DNA from: Citrobacter amalonaticus Y19
Lineage (GTDB): Bacteria; Pseudomonadota; Gammaproteobacteria; Enterobacterales; Enterobacteriaceae
Assembly (NCBI RefSeq): GCF_000981805.1
Contig: NZ_CP011132.1
Location: forward strand, 4,526,001-4,590,000
Direction: 5' to 3'
DNA length: 64,000 bases
Below, one piece after another: positions 1 through 8,533 of the stretch (within the stretch, counting starts at the first letter, position 1; each line of letters opens with the position of its first letter). A program made the position numbers and the translations under genes. The notes under the pieces were generated by a model that did no database searches, had not been told where the DNA came from, and saw nothing but the letters and a program-made list of their open reading frames with translations.

Positions 1-44
1 CCGCCAGCGAGTACAACCCCTGTTATTGCACTATCCTGATTCAC
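1..44 (-). CDS. mobA: Molybdenum cofactor guanylyltransferase MobA, N-terminal fragment
   Basis: Only the first 14 codons lie in the window; the gene runs off the left edge. Read on the minus strand from a GTG at 44-42, the peptide begins MNQDSAITGVVLAGG. It contains the LAGG nucleotide-binding start typical of MobA, which attaches GMP to molybdopterin. In E. coli mobA is the divergent neighbour of yihD, as here. A purine-rich stretch lies just upstream of the GTG. The call rests on this short motif plus synteny. MobA is needed for the molybdenum enzymes, including the formate dehydrogenase further along this window. Confidence 0.7.
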   Translation of the reverse strand, partial: MNQDSAITGVVLAG

Positions 45-113
45 TGATATCGCCTCTTTTATTGTGGGATTGACCCTGCTAACGTGTCTGTATCAAGAGT
101 AAGGAGCACGACC

Positions 114-383
114 ATGAAATGTAAACGCCTGAATGAAGTTATTGAACTCCTCCAGCCAGCCTGGCAAAAAGAGCCCGACCTTAACCTGATGCAATTTTTG
201 CAGAAACTGGCGAAAGAGTCAGGTTTTGACGGTGAACTGGCGGATTTAACCGACGACATTCTGATCTATCACCTGAAAATGCGCGACTCTGCAAAAGACG
301 CTGTTATTCCTGGTATCCAGAAAGACTACGAGGAAGATTTCAAAACGGCGCTGCTACGCGCCCGTGGCGTAATTAAAGAGTAA
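114..383 (+). CDS. yihD: YihD family conserved protein
   Basis: Encodes 89 residues. The ATG at 114 is preceded by AAGGAG and gives the length known for YihD (DUF1040 family). A longer reading starting at 84 has no better ribosome site. The protein is small, charged and cytoplasmic, with no signal peptide or membrane segment. Function is not established; in E. coli it is a stress-responsive gene of unknown role. It lies upstream of srkA-dsbA with a 76-bp gap, as in E. coli. Confidence 0.93.
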   Translation: MKCKRLNEVIELLQPAWQKEPDLNLMQFLQKLAKESGFDGELADLTDDILIYHLKMRDSAKDAVIPGIQKDYEEDFKTALLRARGVIKE

Positions 384-459
384 AAGCTTGTAAGCGGGGC
401 CACCGAAGTGGTTATGAAATGATATCCTGAATCATTCGACGTATTTTCCGGATGATGGG

Positions 460-1446
460 ATGAACAACAACGCTTTCAATTTCCAGACATTACACCCGGA
501 TACCATCATGGATGCGCTGTTTGAGCAGGGGATCCGGGTGGATTCTGGTCTTACCCCGCTTAACAGCTATGAAAACCGTGTCTACCAGTTTCAGGATGAA
601 GACCGTCAGCGCTTTGTCGTCAAATTTTATCGTCCTGAGCGCTGGTCGGTTGATCAGATTCTGGAAGAGCACCAGTTTGCAATTGAACTGCTTGAAGATG
701 AAGTCCCGGTTGCTGCACCGCTGGCTTTTAGTGGTCAGACGCTGTTGTCGCATCAGGGGTTCCACTACGCGATTTTTCCAAGCGTAGGCGGTCGACAGTT
801 CGAAGCGGACAACATCGATCAAATGGAAGCTGTGGGCCGTTATCTGGGACGTCTGCATCTGACCGGTCGCAAGCGGCCATTTACCTGGCGACCAACCATT
901 GGGCTGGACGAATACCTCGTCGAGCCGCGTAAACTCTTCGAGTATGCTCAACTCATTCCGTCAGGGCAAAAGGCTGCTTTTCTGAAGGCGACGGATGCGC
1001 TGATTGTGGCCGTCACTGACCGGTGGCATACGAATTTTGACATGTTACGTCTACACGGCGACTGCCACGCCGGGAATATCCTCTGGCGCGATGGGCCGCT
1101 GTTTGTCGATTTAGATGATTCCCGCAACGGTCCTGCTATTCAGGATCTGTGGATGCTTCTTAATGGTGATAAAGCTGAGCAACGTATGCAGCTTGAGTCG
1201 ATTATTGAAGCTTATGAAGAAGTTAATGAGTTCGAAATTTCTGAAATTGAACTGATTGAACCTTTACGTGCTATGCGTTTGGTTTATTATCTTGCCTGGC
1301 TGATGCGTCGTTGGGACGATCCTGCGTTCCCTAAAAACTTCCCGTGGTTAACCGGGGAAGATTACTGGCAACGACAGACCGCGACATTTATCGAGCAGGC
1401 AAAAATTCTGCAAGAACCCCCATTACAATTAACACCTATGTATTAA
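460..1446 (+). CDS. srkA: Stress response kinase A
   Basis: Encodes 328 residues, the normal length of SrkA (YihE), a cytoplasmic Ser/Thr protein kinase with an aminoglycoside-phosphotransferase fold. It is known to protect cells from death under stress and to counter MazEF toxicity. The catalytic loop is LHGDCHAGNILW and the metal-binding motif is FVDLDD, both near residues 200-220. The stop lies 14 bp before the dsbA start, so the two are probably co-transcribed. In E. coli the Cpx envelope-stress pathway controls this pair. I did not find a convincing CpxR site in the short upstream gap. Confidence 0.95.
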   Translation: MNNNAFNFQTLHPDTIMDALFEQGIRVDSGLTPLNSYENRVYQFQDEDRQRFVVKFYRPERWSVDQILEEHQFAIELLEDEVPVAAPLAFSGQTLLSHQGFHYAIFPSVGGRQFEADNIDQMEAVGRYLGRLHLTGRKRPFTWRPTIGLDEYLVEPRKLFEYAQLIPSGQKAAFLKATDALIVAVTDRWHTNFDMLRLHGDCHAGNILWRDGPLFVDLDDSRNGPAIQDLWMLLNGDKAEQRMQLESIIEAYEEVNEFEISEIELIEPLRAMRLVYYLAWLMRRWDDPAFPKNFPWLTGEDYWQRQTATFIEQAKILQEPPLQLTPMY

Positions 1447-1460
1447 TCGGAGACGTAATC

Positions 1461-2084
1461 ATGAAAAAGATTTGGCTGGCGCTGGCTGGTATGGTTTTGG
1501 CTTTTAGCGCATCGGCAGCGCAATTCGAGGATGGTAAGCAGTATACCACCCTGGAAAAGCCCGTTGCCGGTGAACCACAGGTGTTGGAGTTCTTCTCTTT
1601 CTATTGCCCACACTGCTATCAGTTTGAAGAAGTTCTTCATGTTTCTGAAAATGTGAAGAAAAAACTTCCGGAAGGCGTCAAGATGACCAAATACCACGTT
1701 GAGTTCCTGGGCCCATTGGGCAAGGATCTGACACAAGCGTGGGCCGTCGCGATGGCACTGGGTGTCGAAGATAAAGTGACTGTGCCGATGTTTGAAGGTG
1801 TACAGAAAACCCAGACCGTACAGAGCGTTGCGGATATCCGCAAAGTGTTCGTGGATGCCGGCATTAAAGGCGAAGATTACGATGCGGCGTGGAACAGCTT
1901 TGTCGTGAAATCACTGGTTGCGCAGCAGGAAAAAGCCGCTGCCGATCTGCAACTGCAGGGCGTTCCGGCGATGTTTGTTAACGGCAAATATCAGGTGAAT
2001 CCGCAGGGCATGGATACCAGCAGCATGGATATCTTTGTTCAGCAATATGCGGACACGGTGAAATACCTGGTCGGTAAGAAATAA
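1461..2084 (+). CDS. dsbA: Periplasmic thiol:disulfide oxidoreductase DsbA
   Basis: Encodes 207 residues. The ATG at 1461 follows CGGAGA and opens a clean Sec signal peptide cleaved after ...FSASA (about 19 residues). The thioredoxin-type active site CPHC lies near mature residue 30, and the cis-proline loop is GVPAMFVNG. DsbA donates disulfide bonds to exported proteins and is reoxidised by DsbB. It is co-transcribed with srkA. In E. coli K-12 the next gene is yihF; here it is missing and the terminator runs directly into convergent yihG. Confidence 0.97.
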   Translation: MKKIWLALAGMVLAFSASAAQFEDGKQYTTLEKPVAGEPQVLEFFSFYCPHCYQFEEVLHVSENVKKKLPEGVKMTKYHVEFLGPLGKDLTQAWAVAMALGVEDKVTVPMFEGVQKTQTVQSVADIRKVFVDAGIKGEDYDAAWNSFVVKSLVAQQEKAAADLQLQGVPAMFVNGKYQVNPQGMDTSSMDIFVQQYADTVKYLVGKK

Positions 2085-2090
2085 AAGCAG

Positions 2091-2117
2091 CGCCGGTCAG
2101 CGACCGGCGTTTTTATT
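2091..2117 (+). terminator. dsbA terminator
   Basis: An 8-bp perfect stem CGCCGGTC/GACCGGCG with a 3-nt loop is followed by TTTTTATTT. It lies 7 bp after the dsbA stop and overlaps the last codons of convergent yihG. Confidence 0.85.
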
Positions 2118-3032
2118 TGTCGCTTTAATCTCTTCTATTAGCGCGTCTTTTTCGCTCCACAGCGTATTCAGCCACTGCTGAAAACGGCGCTTAAATCCTT
2201 TATCGTTAACGTAATCACCGTGCAGTTCTTCCTTAATGGGTTGCATATCCACGCGAACCACAATGCGCGTCAGTTTCCCGCTCAGCATATCGAAGAATGG
2301 CGTCTGGTCGTTTTCTGGATAGCACAGCGTAACATTAAGTAATTTATCGAATTGCGAACCTAACACGTTCAGCGCCATTGCGATGCCTGCGGCTTTTGGC
2401 GGTAACAGATGCTTATACGGTGAGCGAGTCTGCTGACGTTTTTCTTCAGTAAAGCGAGAGCCTTCGACGAAATTGACGATCGTGGTGGGATGTGCGCGAA
2501 ATTTCTCGCAGGACCGGCGGGTGGTCTCAACATCTTTACCGCGACGTTCGGGATGGCGCAGGAGATACGCGCGTGAGTAACGTTTCATAAACGGCATATC
2601 CAGCGCCCAGCAGGCGAGGCCGATAAAGGGTACCCAGGCCAGTTGCTGTTTGAGGAAATACTTATTCATGGGAATGTGTTTACGGAAGAGCACACACAGC
2701 ACCACGATGTCTGCCCAGCTGTGGTGATTACACACCAGCAGATACCAGTTTTTCTTGCTTAGCCCTTCCAGACCCTGAACATCCCATTTCAACCACGGGT
2801 TGAGATGCAGCAGCAGGGCGAGCCCTTCACACCAGCAGTACATCATGAAATTACAAAACAGCGATACCTTGCGCCAGACGAAAGGAACGGGTAGCAGGAG
2901 CTTTACCAGTCCGGCAAGAATGATCGGTACAGAGCACAAAATCGTGACCACAATGGTCAATGTGATGCTCAGCAACAGGGTGACTGTAGCGAGCAATCTC
3001 GCCATGATTAAATTATTCAAAGGATTAGCCAT
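2097..3032 (-). CDS. yihG: Inner-membrane 1-acyl-sn-glycerol-3-phosphate acyltransferase-like YihG
   Basis: Encodes 311 residues with the start at 3032 (MANPLNNL), which matches the E. coli YihG start; an in-frame start 33 codons upstream lacks support. N-terminal hydrophobic segments (about residues 8-45) precede a PlsC-type domain with the acyltransferase motifs NHHSWAD (about residue 105) and FVEGSR (about residue 190). YihG is known as an acyltransferase that shifts phospholipid acyl composition and is an alternative to PlsC. It is convergent with dsbA. A deletion of yihF relative to K-12 brings the two genes within 12 bp. Confidence 0.93.
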   Translation of the reverse strand: MANPLNNLIMARLLATVTLLLSITLTIVVTILCSVPIILAGLVKLLLPVPFVWRKVSLFCNFMMYCWCEGLALLLHLNPWLKWDVQGLEGLSKKNWYLLVCNHHSWADIVVLCVLFRKHIPMNKYFLKQQLAWVPFIGLACWALDMPFMKRYSRAYLLRHPERRGKDVETTRRSCEKFRAHPTTIVNFVEGSRFTEEKRQQTRSPYKHLLPPKAAGIAMALNVLGSQFDKLLNVTLCYPENDQTPFFDMLSGKLTRIVVRVDMQPIKEELHGDYVNDKGFKRRFQQWLNTLWSEKDALIEEIKATNKNAGR

Positions 3033-3396
3033 AAACAGTACGCTAAAGTCGCGCAAGGGGGCTGATTTTATCAGAAAATGACTCAAATGACGGTTCTTCA
3101 CGACAGAGAAAAACACGCCATATCTATCCACATTCCGTAATTCAATGAAAATATAAAGGGTTTATTTTGTCGTTTTTATAACTAACTGAAATTAAACAAT
3201 ATAATAAATAATGGTTAAAGCATTGATTTGAAATTAATGTGATGAAAATTAATTATGCACAAAGTTATCCACAAGCGGCTTTGCGAGCGATCCAGAAGAT
3301 CTACAAAAGATTTACGACAAATGTGGTGAAAAACTCATGTTTTCATCCCGTCTGTGGCATCCTTTATCCATAATCTGATAAACAGGCACGGACATT
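3033..3396. promoter_or_regulatory. polA upstream region with DnaA boxes
   Basis: This 364-bp AT-rich gap separates divergent yihG and polA. It holds a perfect DnaA box TTATCCACA at 3265-3273 and a one-mismatch box TTATCCATA at 3364-3372, 24 bp before the polA start. E. coli polA is reported to be stimulated by DnaA, which fits. I see no small gene in it. Confidence 0.6.
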
Positions 3397-6183
3397 ATGG
3401 TTCAGATCCCAGAAAACCCACTTATCCTTGTAGATGGCTCCTCTTATCTCTATCGCGCATACCATGCGTTTCCGCCGCTGACCAATAGCGCAGGTGAACC
3501 GACAGGCGCGATGTACGGTGTCCTCAATATGCTGCGCAGCCTGATCCTGCAGTATCAGCCAACGCATGCCGCAGTGGTATTTGATGCCAAGGGTAAAACC
3601 TTCCGTGACGAATTATTTGAGCATTACAAATCGCATCGCCCGCCAATGCCGGACGATCTGCGGGCGCAGATCGAACCGCTGCATGCGATGGTGAAAGCGA
3701 TGGGGCTGCCGCTTCTGGCCGTATCCGGCGTGGAAGCGGACGATGTTATTGGCACCCTGGCGCGCGAAGCAGAAAAAGTAGGGCGCCCGGTGCTGATCAG
3801 TACCGGTGATAAAGATATGGCTCAGCTGGTCACGCCAAACATCACACTCATCAATACCATGACTAACACCATTCTTGGTCCGGATGAGGTTGTGACGAAA
3901 TACGGCGTGCCACCCGAACTGATCATCGATTTCCTGGCGTTGATGGGCGATTCCTCCGATAACATTCCGGGCGTGCCGGGCGTTGGGGAAAAGACCGCTC
4001 AGGCGCTGTTACAGGGGCTGGGCGGCCTGGATACGCTTTACGCTGAGACAGATAAAATTGCCGGGTTGACGTTCCGTGGTGCGAAAACCATGGCGGGTAA
4101 ACTTGAGCAAAATAAAGAGGTTGCCTACCTCTCCTATAAACTGGCGACGATCAAAACAGACGTTGAGCTGGAACTGACCTGCGAACAGCTGGAAGTACAA
4201 CAGCCACAGGCTGACGAACTGGTAGAGCTGTTTAAAAAGTATGAGTTCAAACGCTGGACCGCCGATGTTGAAGCAGGCAAGTGGCTTCAGGCGAAAGGGG
4301 CGAAACCGGCGGCAAAACCGCAGGAGACGATCGTCGTTGATGACGCACAGGAAGAAGCCGCTGCCGTACTTTCCTACGATAACTACGTGACCATTCTTGA
4401 TGAGCCGACGCTGGAAACGTGGATTGCGAAGCTGAAAAAAGCGCCCGTGTTTGCCTTCGATACCGAAACCGACAGTCTGGATAACATCTCTGCCAATCTG
4501 GTGGGGCTCTCATTCGCCATTGAGCCGGGCGTGGCGGCTTATGTGCCCGTGGCGCATGACTATCTGGATGCGCCGGATCAAATCTCCCGCGACCGCGCGC
4601 TGGCGATGCTCAAGCCGCTGCTGGAAGATGAAAACGCGCGTAAGGTCGGACAAAACCTGAAGTACGATCGCGGCATTCTGGCGAATTATGACATCGAACT
4701 GCGTGGCATCGCTTTTGATACCATGCTCGAATCGTACATTCTGAACAGTGTTGCCGGACGTCACGATATGGACAGCCTGTCCGATCGCTGGCTGAAGCAC
4801 AAAACCATCACCTTCGAAGAGATTGCGGGTAAAGGGAAGAACCAACTGACCTTTAATCAGATCGCGCTGGAAGAGGCCGGGCGTTACGCGGCAGAAGATG
4901 CTGATGTCACCTTGCAACTGCATTTGAAAATGTGGCCAGAACTGCAGCAGCATAAAGGGCCGTTGAATGTTTTTGAAAACATCGAAATGCCGCTGGTACC
5001 GGTGTTATCTCGCGTAGAGCGTAACGGCGTGAAGATAGACCCAGCGGTGCTGCATAAGCACTCCGAGGAGATCACCCTGCGTCTGGCGGAGCTGGAACAG
5101 AAAGCGCATGACATCGCAGGAGAAGTGTTTAACCTCTCTTCAACTAAGCAGTTGCAGACGATCCTGTTCGAAAAACAGGGCATTAAGCCACTGAAGAAAA
5201 CCCCAGGCGGCGCGCCATCGACGTCTGAAGAGGTGCTGGAAGAGTTGGCGCTGGATTACCCGCTGCCTAAAGTGATTCTTGAGTATCGTGGTCTGGCGAA
5301 GCTGAAATCGACCTACACCGACAAACTGCCGCTGATGATCAACCCAAAAACCGGGCGTGTGCATACGTCGTATCATCAGGCCGTGACTGCGACGGGCCGC
5401 TTGTCATCGACCGATCCAAACCTGCAAAACATTCCGGTACGTAATGAGGAAGGACGTCGTATCCGCCAGGCATTTATCCCGCCGAAGGATTACCTGATTG
5501 TTTCTGCAGACTACTCGCAGATCGAACTGCGAATTATGGCGCACCTGTCACGCGACAACGGTCTGCTGACGGCGTTTGCCGAAGGAAAGGACATTCACCG
5601 CGCCACCGCCGCAGAAGTATTTGGTCTGCCGCTGGAGACGGTGACCAGTGAACAGCGTCGCAGCGCGAAGGCGATCAACTTTGGTCTGATCTACGGCATG
5701 AGCGCATTCGGTCTGGCACGTCAGCTGAATATTCCGCGTAAAGAAGCACAGAAGTACATGGACCTTTATTTCGAACGTTATCCTGGCGTCCTGGAGTACA
5801 TGGAACGCACTCGCGCTCAGGCGAAAGAGCAGGGCTATGTTGAAACGCTGGAAGGTCGTCGCCTGTATCTGCCGGATATCAAATCCAGCAACGGTGCGCG
5901 TCGTGCTGGCGCTGAGCGTGCGGCGATTAACGCCCCAATGCAGGGAACCGCAGCCGATATCATCAAACGGGCGATGATTGCGGTTGATGGCTGGCTGGAA
6001 ACGGAGAAACCTCGCGTGCGTATGATCATGCAGGTGCACGATGAACTGGTATTTGAAGTACACAAAGACGACCTGGACGCGGCAGCGAAAAAGATCCATC
6101 AGTTGATGGAAAATTGCACGCGCATTGATGTGCCGCTGCTGGTGGAAGTCGGAAGTGGTGAAAACTGGGATCAGGCGCACTAA
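3397..6183 (+). CDS. polA: DNA polymerase I
   Basis: Encodes 928 residues, the full length of E. coli Pol I. The N-terminal part (about 1-320) is the 5'-3' exonuclease/flap nuclease, with GDSSDNIPGVPGVGEKTA. The middle part has the 3'-5' exonuclease motif FDTETDSLD near 350. The C-terminal polymerase carries motif A (DYSQIELR), motif B (RRSAKAINFGLIYG) and motif C (QVHDELVFE). It processes Okazaki fragments and repairs gaps. Upstream DnaA boxes suggest growth-coupled control, and Spot 42 RNA follows. Confidence 0.99.
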   Translation: MVQIPENPLILVDGSSYLYRAYHAFPPLTNSAGEPTGAMYGVLNMLRSLILQYQPTHAAVVFDAKGKTFRDELFEHYKSHRPPMPDDLRAQIEPLHAMVKAMGLPLLAVSGVEADDVIGTLAREAEKVGRPVLISTGDKDMAQLVTPNITLINTMTNTILGPDEVVTKYGVPPELIIDFLALMGDSSDNIPGVPGVGEKTAQALLQGLGGLDTLYAETDKIAGLTFRGAKTMAGKLEQNKEVAYLSYKLATIKTDVELELTCEQLEVQQPQADELVELFKKYEFKRWTADVEAGKWLQAKGAKPAAKPQETIVVDDAQEEAAAVLSYDNYVTILDEPTLETWIAKLKKAPVFAFDTETDSLDNISANLVGLSFAIEPGVAAYVPVAHDYLDAPDQISRDRALAMLKPLLEDENARKVGQNLKYDRGILANYDIELRGIAFDTMLESYILNSVAGRHDMDSLSDRWLKHKTITFEEIAGKGKNQLTFNQIALEEAGRYAAEDADVTLQLHLKMWPELQQHKGPLNVFENIEMPLVPVLSRVERNGVKIDPAVLHKHSEEITLRLAELEQKAHDIAGEVFNLSSTKQLQTILFEKQGIKPLKKTPGGAPSTSEEVLEELALDYPLPKVILEYRGLAKLKSTYTDKLPLMINPKTGRVHTSYHQAVTATGRLSSTDPNLQNIPVRNEEGRRIRQAFIPPKDYLIVSADYSQIELRIMAHLSRDNGLLTAFAEGKDIHRATAAEVFGLPLETVTSEQRRSAKAINFGLIYGMSAFGLARQLNIPRKEAQKYMDLYFERYPGVLEYMERTRAQAKEQGYVETLEGRRLYLPDIKSSNGARRAGAERAAINAPMQGTAADIIKRAMIAVDGWLETEKPRVRMIMQVHDELVFEVHKDDLDAAAKKIHQLMENCTRIDVPLLVEVGSGENWDQAH

Positions 6184-6331
6184 GTGACCGCTGAATAACG
6201 CGCTTTTTTCGTAATTAAGCAACATAAGTGCGCGCGTTTTGTGATGGGTATTGGAATTACCTATGTAAAGGATGAAAAAAAATTACAAAAAGTGCTTTCT
6301 GAGTCGCTCAAAAAAGAGTAAAGTTATTTGC

Positions 6332-6440
6332 GTAGGGTACAGAGGTAAGATGTTCTATCTTTCAGACCTTTTACTTCACGTAATCGGATTTGGCTGAATA
6401 TTTTAGCCGCCCCAGTCAGTTTCTGACTGGGGCGTTTTTT
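6332..6440 (+). ncRNA. spf: Spot 42 small RNA
   Basis: This 109-nt sequence is nearly identical to E. coli Spot 42. It begins GTAGGGTACAGAGG, contains the unstructured regions used for pairing (TTACTTCACGTAATCGG), and ends in the CCCCAGTCAG/CTGACTGGGG terminator hairpin with a T-run. Spot 42 is an Hfq-dependent RNA, repressed by CRP-cAMP, that represses galK and many secondary-carbon genes. A TAAAGT -10 element lies at 6319-6324, 8 nt before the first base. Its place between polA and engB is the same as in E. coli. Confidence 0.97.
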
Positions 6441-6449
6441 ATTTTACTT

Positions 6450-6560
6450 TTCATACTTCAAGCTGCAGGTGCGTTGGTTTCCTCGCTCACCTCAGTCACT
6501 TACTGATGTAAGCTCCTGAGGACTCACTGCCTTCCTGCAACATGAACTATTTTGAGTAAA
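6450..6560. repeat. Intergenic imperfect palindromic repeat, copy 1
   Basis: About 110 bp between spf and engB with complementary ends (AAGCTGCAGG... ...CCTGCAAC) and a core GTCACTTACTGATGTAAGCTC. A related copy lies in the glnA-glnL gap. It resembles E. coli intergenic repeats I recall as RSA; the family name is uncertain. Confidence 0.6.
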
Positions 6561-6623
6561 AGCGAAAACACGATCTGTGGGCGGGATAAGACGCGTCGCG
6601 TCGTTATCCGCCGTCGCGAGGAA

Positions 6624-7256
6624 TTATTCCCCGTCCTGACCCTCTTCAACCGGCGCCAGTTCGCTAAACCAGCTATCCAGCTTCTGCCGTAATTTGTCCA
6701 CGCCCTGCTTTTTCAGTGATGAAAAGGTCTCAACCTGCACATCGCCGTTAAAGGCTAACACCGCTTCACGGACCATATTCAACTGGGCCTTACGCGCCCC
6801 ACTCGCCAGTTTGTCCGCTTTCGTCAGCAGCACCAGCACCTGGATGTTACTCTCGACGGCCCACTGGACCATCTGCTGGTCGAGATCTTTCAGCGGGTGG
6901 CGAATATCCATCAACACCACCAGTCCCTGCAGGCTCTGGCGTTTTTCCAGGTACTCGCCCAGTGCGCGTTGCCATTTGCGCTTCAGCTCTTCCGGTACTT
7001 CGGCGTAACCATAGCCGGGTAAGTCAACAAGCCGTTTGCCGTCGACCACTTCAAACAGGTTAATAAGCTGAGTACGGCCAGGCGTTTTCGAGGTGCGCGC
7101 CAGGCTCTTTTGATTGGTCAGCGTGTTCAGCGCGCTGGACTTACCTGCGTTGGAACGGCCAGCAAATGCCACTTCGATTCCAGTATCGGAAGGTAAATGG
7201 CGAATATCAGGCGCGCTCATTACAAAGTGCGTCTGTTGATAATTCAGGTTAATCAA
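6624..7256 (-). CDS. engB: Ribosome biogenesis GTPase EngB (YihA/YsxC)
   Basis: Encodes 210 residues. GTPase motifs occur in order: G1 GRSNAGKSS near residue 34, G3 DLPGYG near 79, and G4 TKAD near 145. EngB is an essential GTPase that helps assemble the 50S ribosomal subunit. It is transcribed toward spf; the acidic C-terminal tail (EEGQDGE) is normal for the enterobacterial protein. It diverges from csrC. Confidence 0.96.
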   Translation of the reverse strand: MINLNYQQTHFVMSAPDIRHLPSDTGIEVAFAGRSNAGKSSALNTLTNQKSLARTSKTPGRTQLINLFEVVDGKRLVDLPGYGYAEVPEELKRKWQRALGEYLEKRQSLQGLVVLMDIRHPLKDLDQQMVQWAVESNIQVLVLLTKADKLASGARKAQLNMVREAVLAFNGDVQVETFSSLKKQGVDKLRQKLDSWFSELAPVEEGQDGE

Positions 7257-7493
7257 AGCGGTCGTCTCCGTCAGTTAAAGCTTTGCCGCGATTATACCTG
7301 AACAGGAGCAAAAGACTGATTTTTCGACATAGGCCTGCTGTGAGTAAAAACCTTGCTCGTTGTGAGACATTGCCGATCGTTCTTATACGAAATTTAGGAG
7401 TAATTGCAGGGCAAATAATTAAATAAATCAACTAAATCATGGTATTAAAAGTATGTAATATTCTGAAAATATCAGAACTGTGCGACCAGTGAC

Positions 7494-7521
7494 TTGTTAC
7501 TTTACTTCAAAAGAGTAGAGT
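7494..7521 (+). promoter_or_regulatory. csrC promoter
   Basis: A -35 element TTGTTA (7494-7499), a 16-bp spacer and a -10 element TAGAGT (7516-7521) place the start about 8 nt downstream, at the expected first base of CsrC (7529). Confidence 0.65.
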
Positions 7522-7528
7522 AGCCCCC

Positions 7529-7773
7529 ATAGCGAGGATAGCTGTACAGGAAGACGACTCAGGATGAGGGTCAGGAGCGCCAGGAGGCGAAGACACAGGA
7601 TTGTCAGGATGACAGGCGTTCGGAGACGTTGGAATACGGAAACGGAAAAGACACGGAATGTTCCAGGCTGAAGGATAGACAGGGTGTGTTGACAGCCGAC
7701 AGGGATTGTAGGACCCGTTTAGGGTTGTGAGTAAGGTGAAAAGGCGGCAGAGCAATCTGTCGCCTTTTTTCTT
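7529..7773 (+). ncRNA. csrC: CsrC regulatory RNA (CsrA antagonist)
   Basis: About 245 nt. The sequence is crowded with GGA-containing loops (AGGATG, AGGAGC, AGGAGG, CGGAGA, AGGATAG and others, more than a dozen), the CsrA-binding signature. It ends in a GGCGGCAGA/CTGTCGCC hairpin followed by TTTTTT. Much of it aligns with E. coli CsrC, including GACTCAGGATGAGGGTCAGG. CsrC sequesters CsrA and so controls glycogen, motility and biofilm; BarA/UvrY drives its transcription in E. coli. It lies between engB and yihI, as in E. coli. Confidence 0.95.
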
Positions 7774-7833
7774 TATTTCTGCTAGATTCCGGCGCAATTA
7801 TATACTGAATAAAACAGCCAAAGACGAATCACT

Positions 7834-8346
7834 ATGAAATCCACTTCTACACCACGCGGCAAAGGTCCTGCAAAGGCACGCCGTAAAACCCGTGAAGAGC
7901 TAAACCAGGAAGCTCGTGACCGCAAGCGTCAGAAAAAACACCGTGGACACGTGGCGGGTAGCCGTGCTACCGGTGGCGATGCGGCGTCAGGCGGCAAAAA
8001 CAAGAACCAACAGAAAGATCCACGCATCGGCAGTAAAACCCCTATTCCATTGGGCGTGACCGAAAAAGTCACCAAACAGCACAAACCGAAGAGTGAGAAA
8101 CCTATGCTTTCACCGCAGGCTGAGTTGGATTTACTGGAAACGGATGAGCGCCTGGATGCGCTGTTAGAACGTCTGGAAGCAGGCGAAACCCTGAGCGCGG
8201 AAGATCAATCCTGGGTGGATGCCAAACTGGATCGCATCGATGAACTGATGCAGAAGCTGGGCCTCTCCTATGATGATGACGAAGAAGAAGAGGAAGATGA
8301 CGAGAAGCAGGAAGATATGATGCGCCTGCTGCGGGGTGGTAACTAA
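7834..8346 (+). CDS. yihI: Der GTPase-activating protein YihI
   Basis: Encodes 170 residues. The N-terminal half is very basic (KGPAKARRKTREELNQEARDR), and the C-terminal end is strongly acidic with a run of Asp/Glu followed by MMRLLRGGN. This two-part charge pattern and the length fit YihI, which stimulates GTP hydrolysis by the ribosome-assembly GTPase Der. It stands alone downstream of csrC. No membrane segment is present. Confidence 0.94.
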   Translation: MKSTSTPRGKGPAKARRKTREELNQEARDRKRQKKHRGHVAGSRATGGDAASGGKNKNQQKDPRIGSKTPIPLGVTEKVTKQHKPKSEKPMLSPQAELDLLETDERLDALLERLEAGETLSAEDQSWVDAKLDRIDELMQKLGLSYDDDEEEEEDDEKQEDMMRLLRGGN

Positions 8347-8460
8347 CGGTTTACGCCGTGGGCCTACCCGTCCTGCTTATAACCCTTCCGGTTATATGTT
8401 ATCTGGTGTGGTTATTCGTTAAACTACAGCGGTTGTCGCGGCGACAGAAGTGGCTGCGCA

Positions 8461-8493
8461 GCCGGCTTAGCACTCGAAATGGAGTGAGGCCGG
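8461..8493 (+). other. Hairpin in the hemN leader
   Basis: Two complementary blocks, CCGGC/GCCGG and CACTC/GAGTG, form a bulged stem about 40 nt before the hemN start. There is no T-run, so it is not a terminator. Role unknown. Confidence 0.4.
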
Positions 8494-8533
8494 TACGCCG
8501 TACCCGCCAGAGACGCCATCGGAAGGAGTGAGC

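Noticed and set aside
7507..7797. 96-residue open frame opposite CsrC
   Set aside because: Lies over a well-matched structured RNA with promoter and terminator; no protein features.
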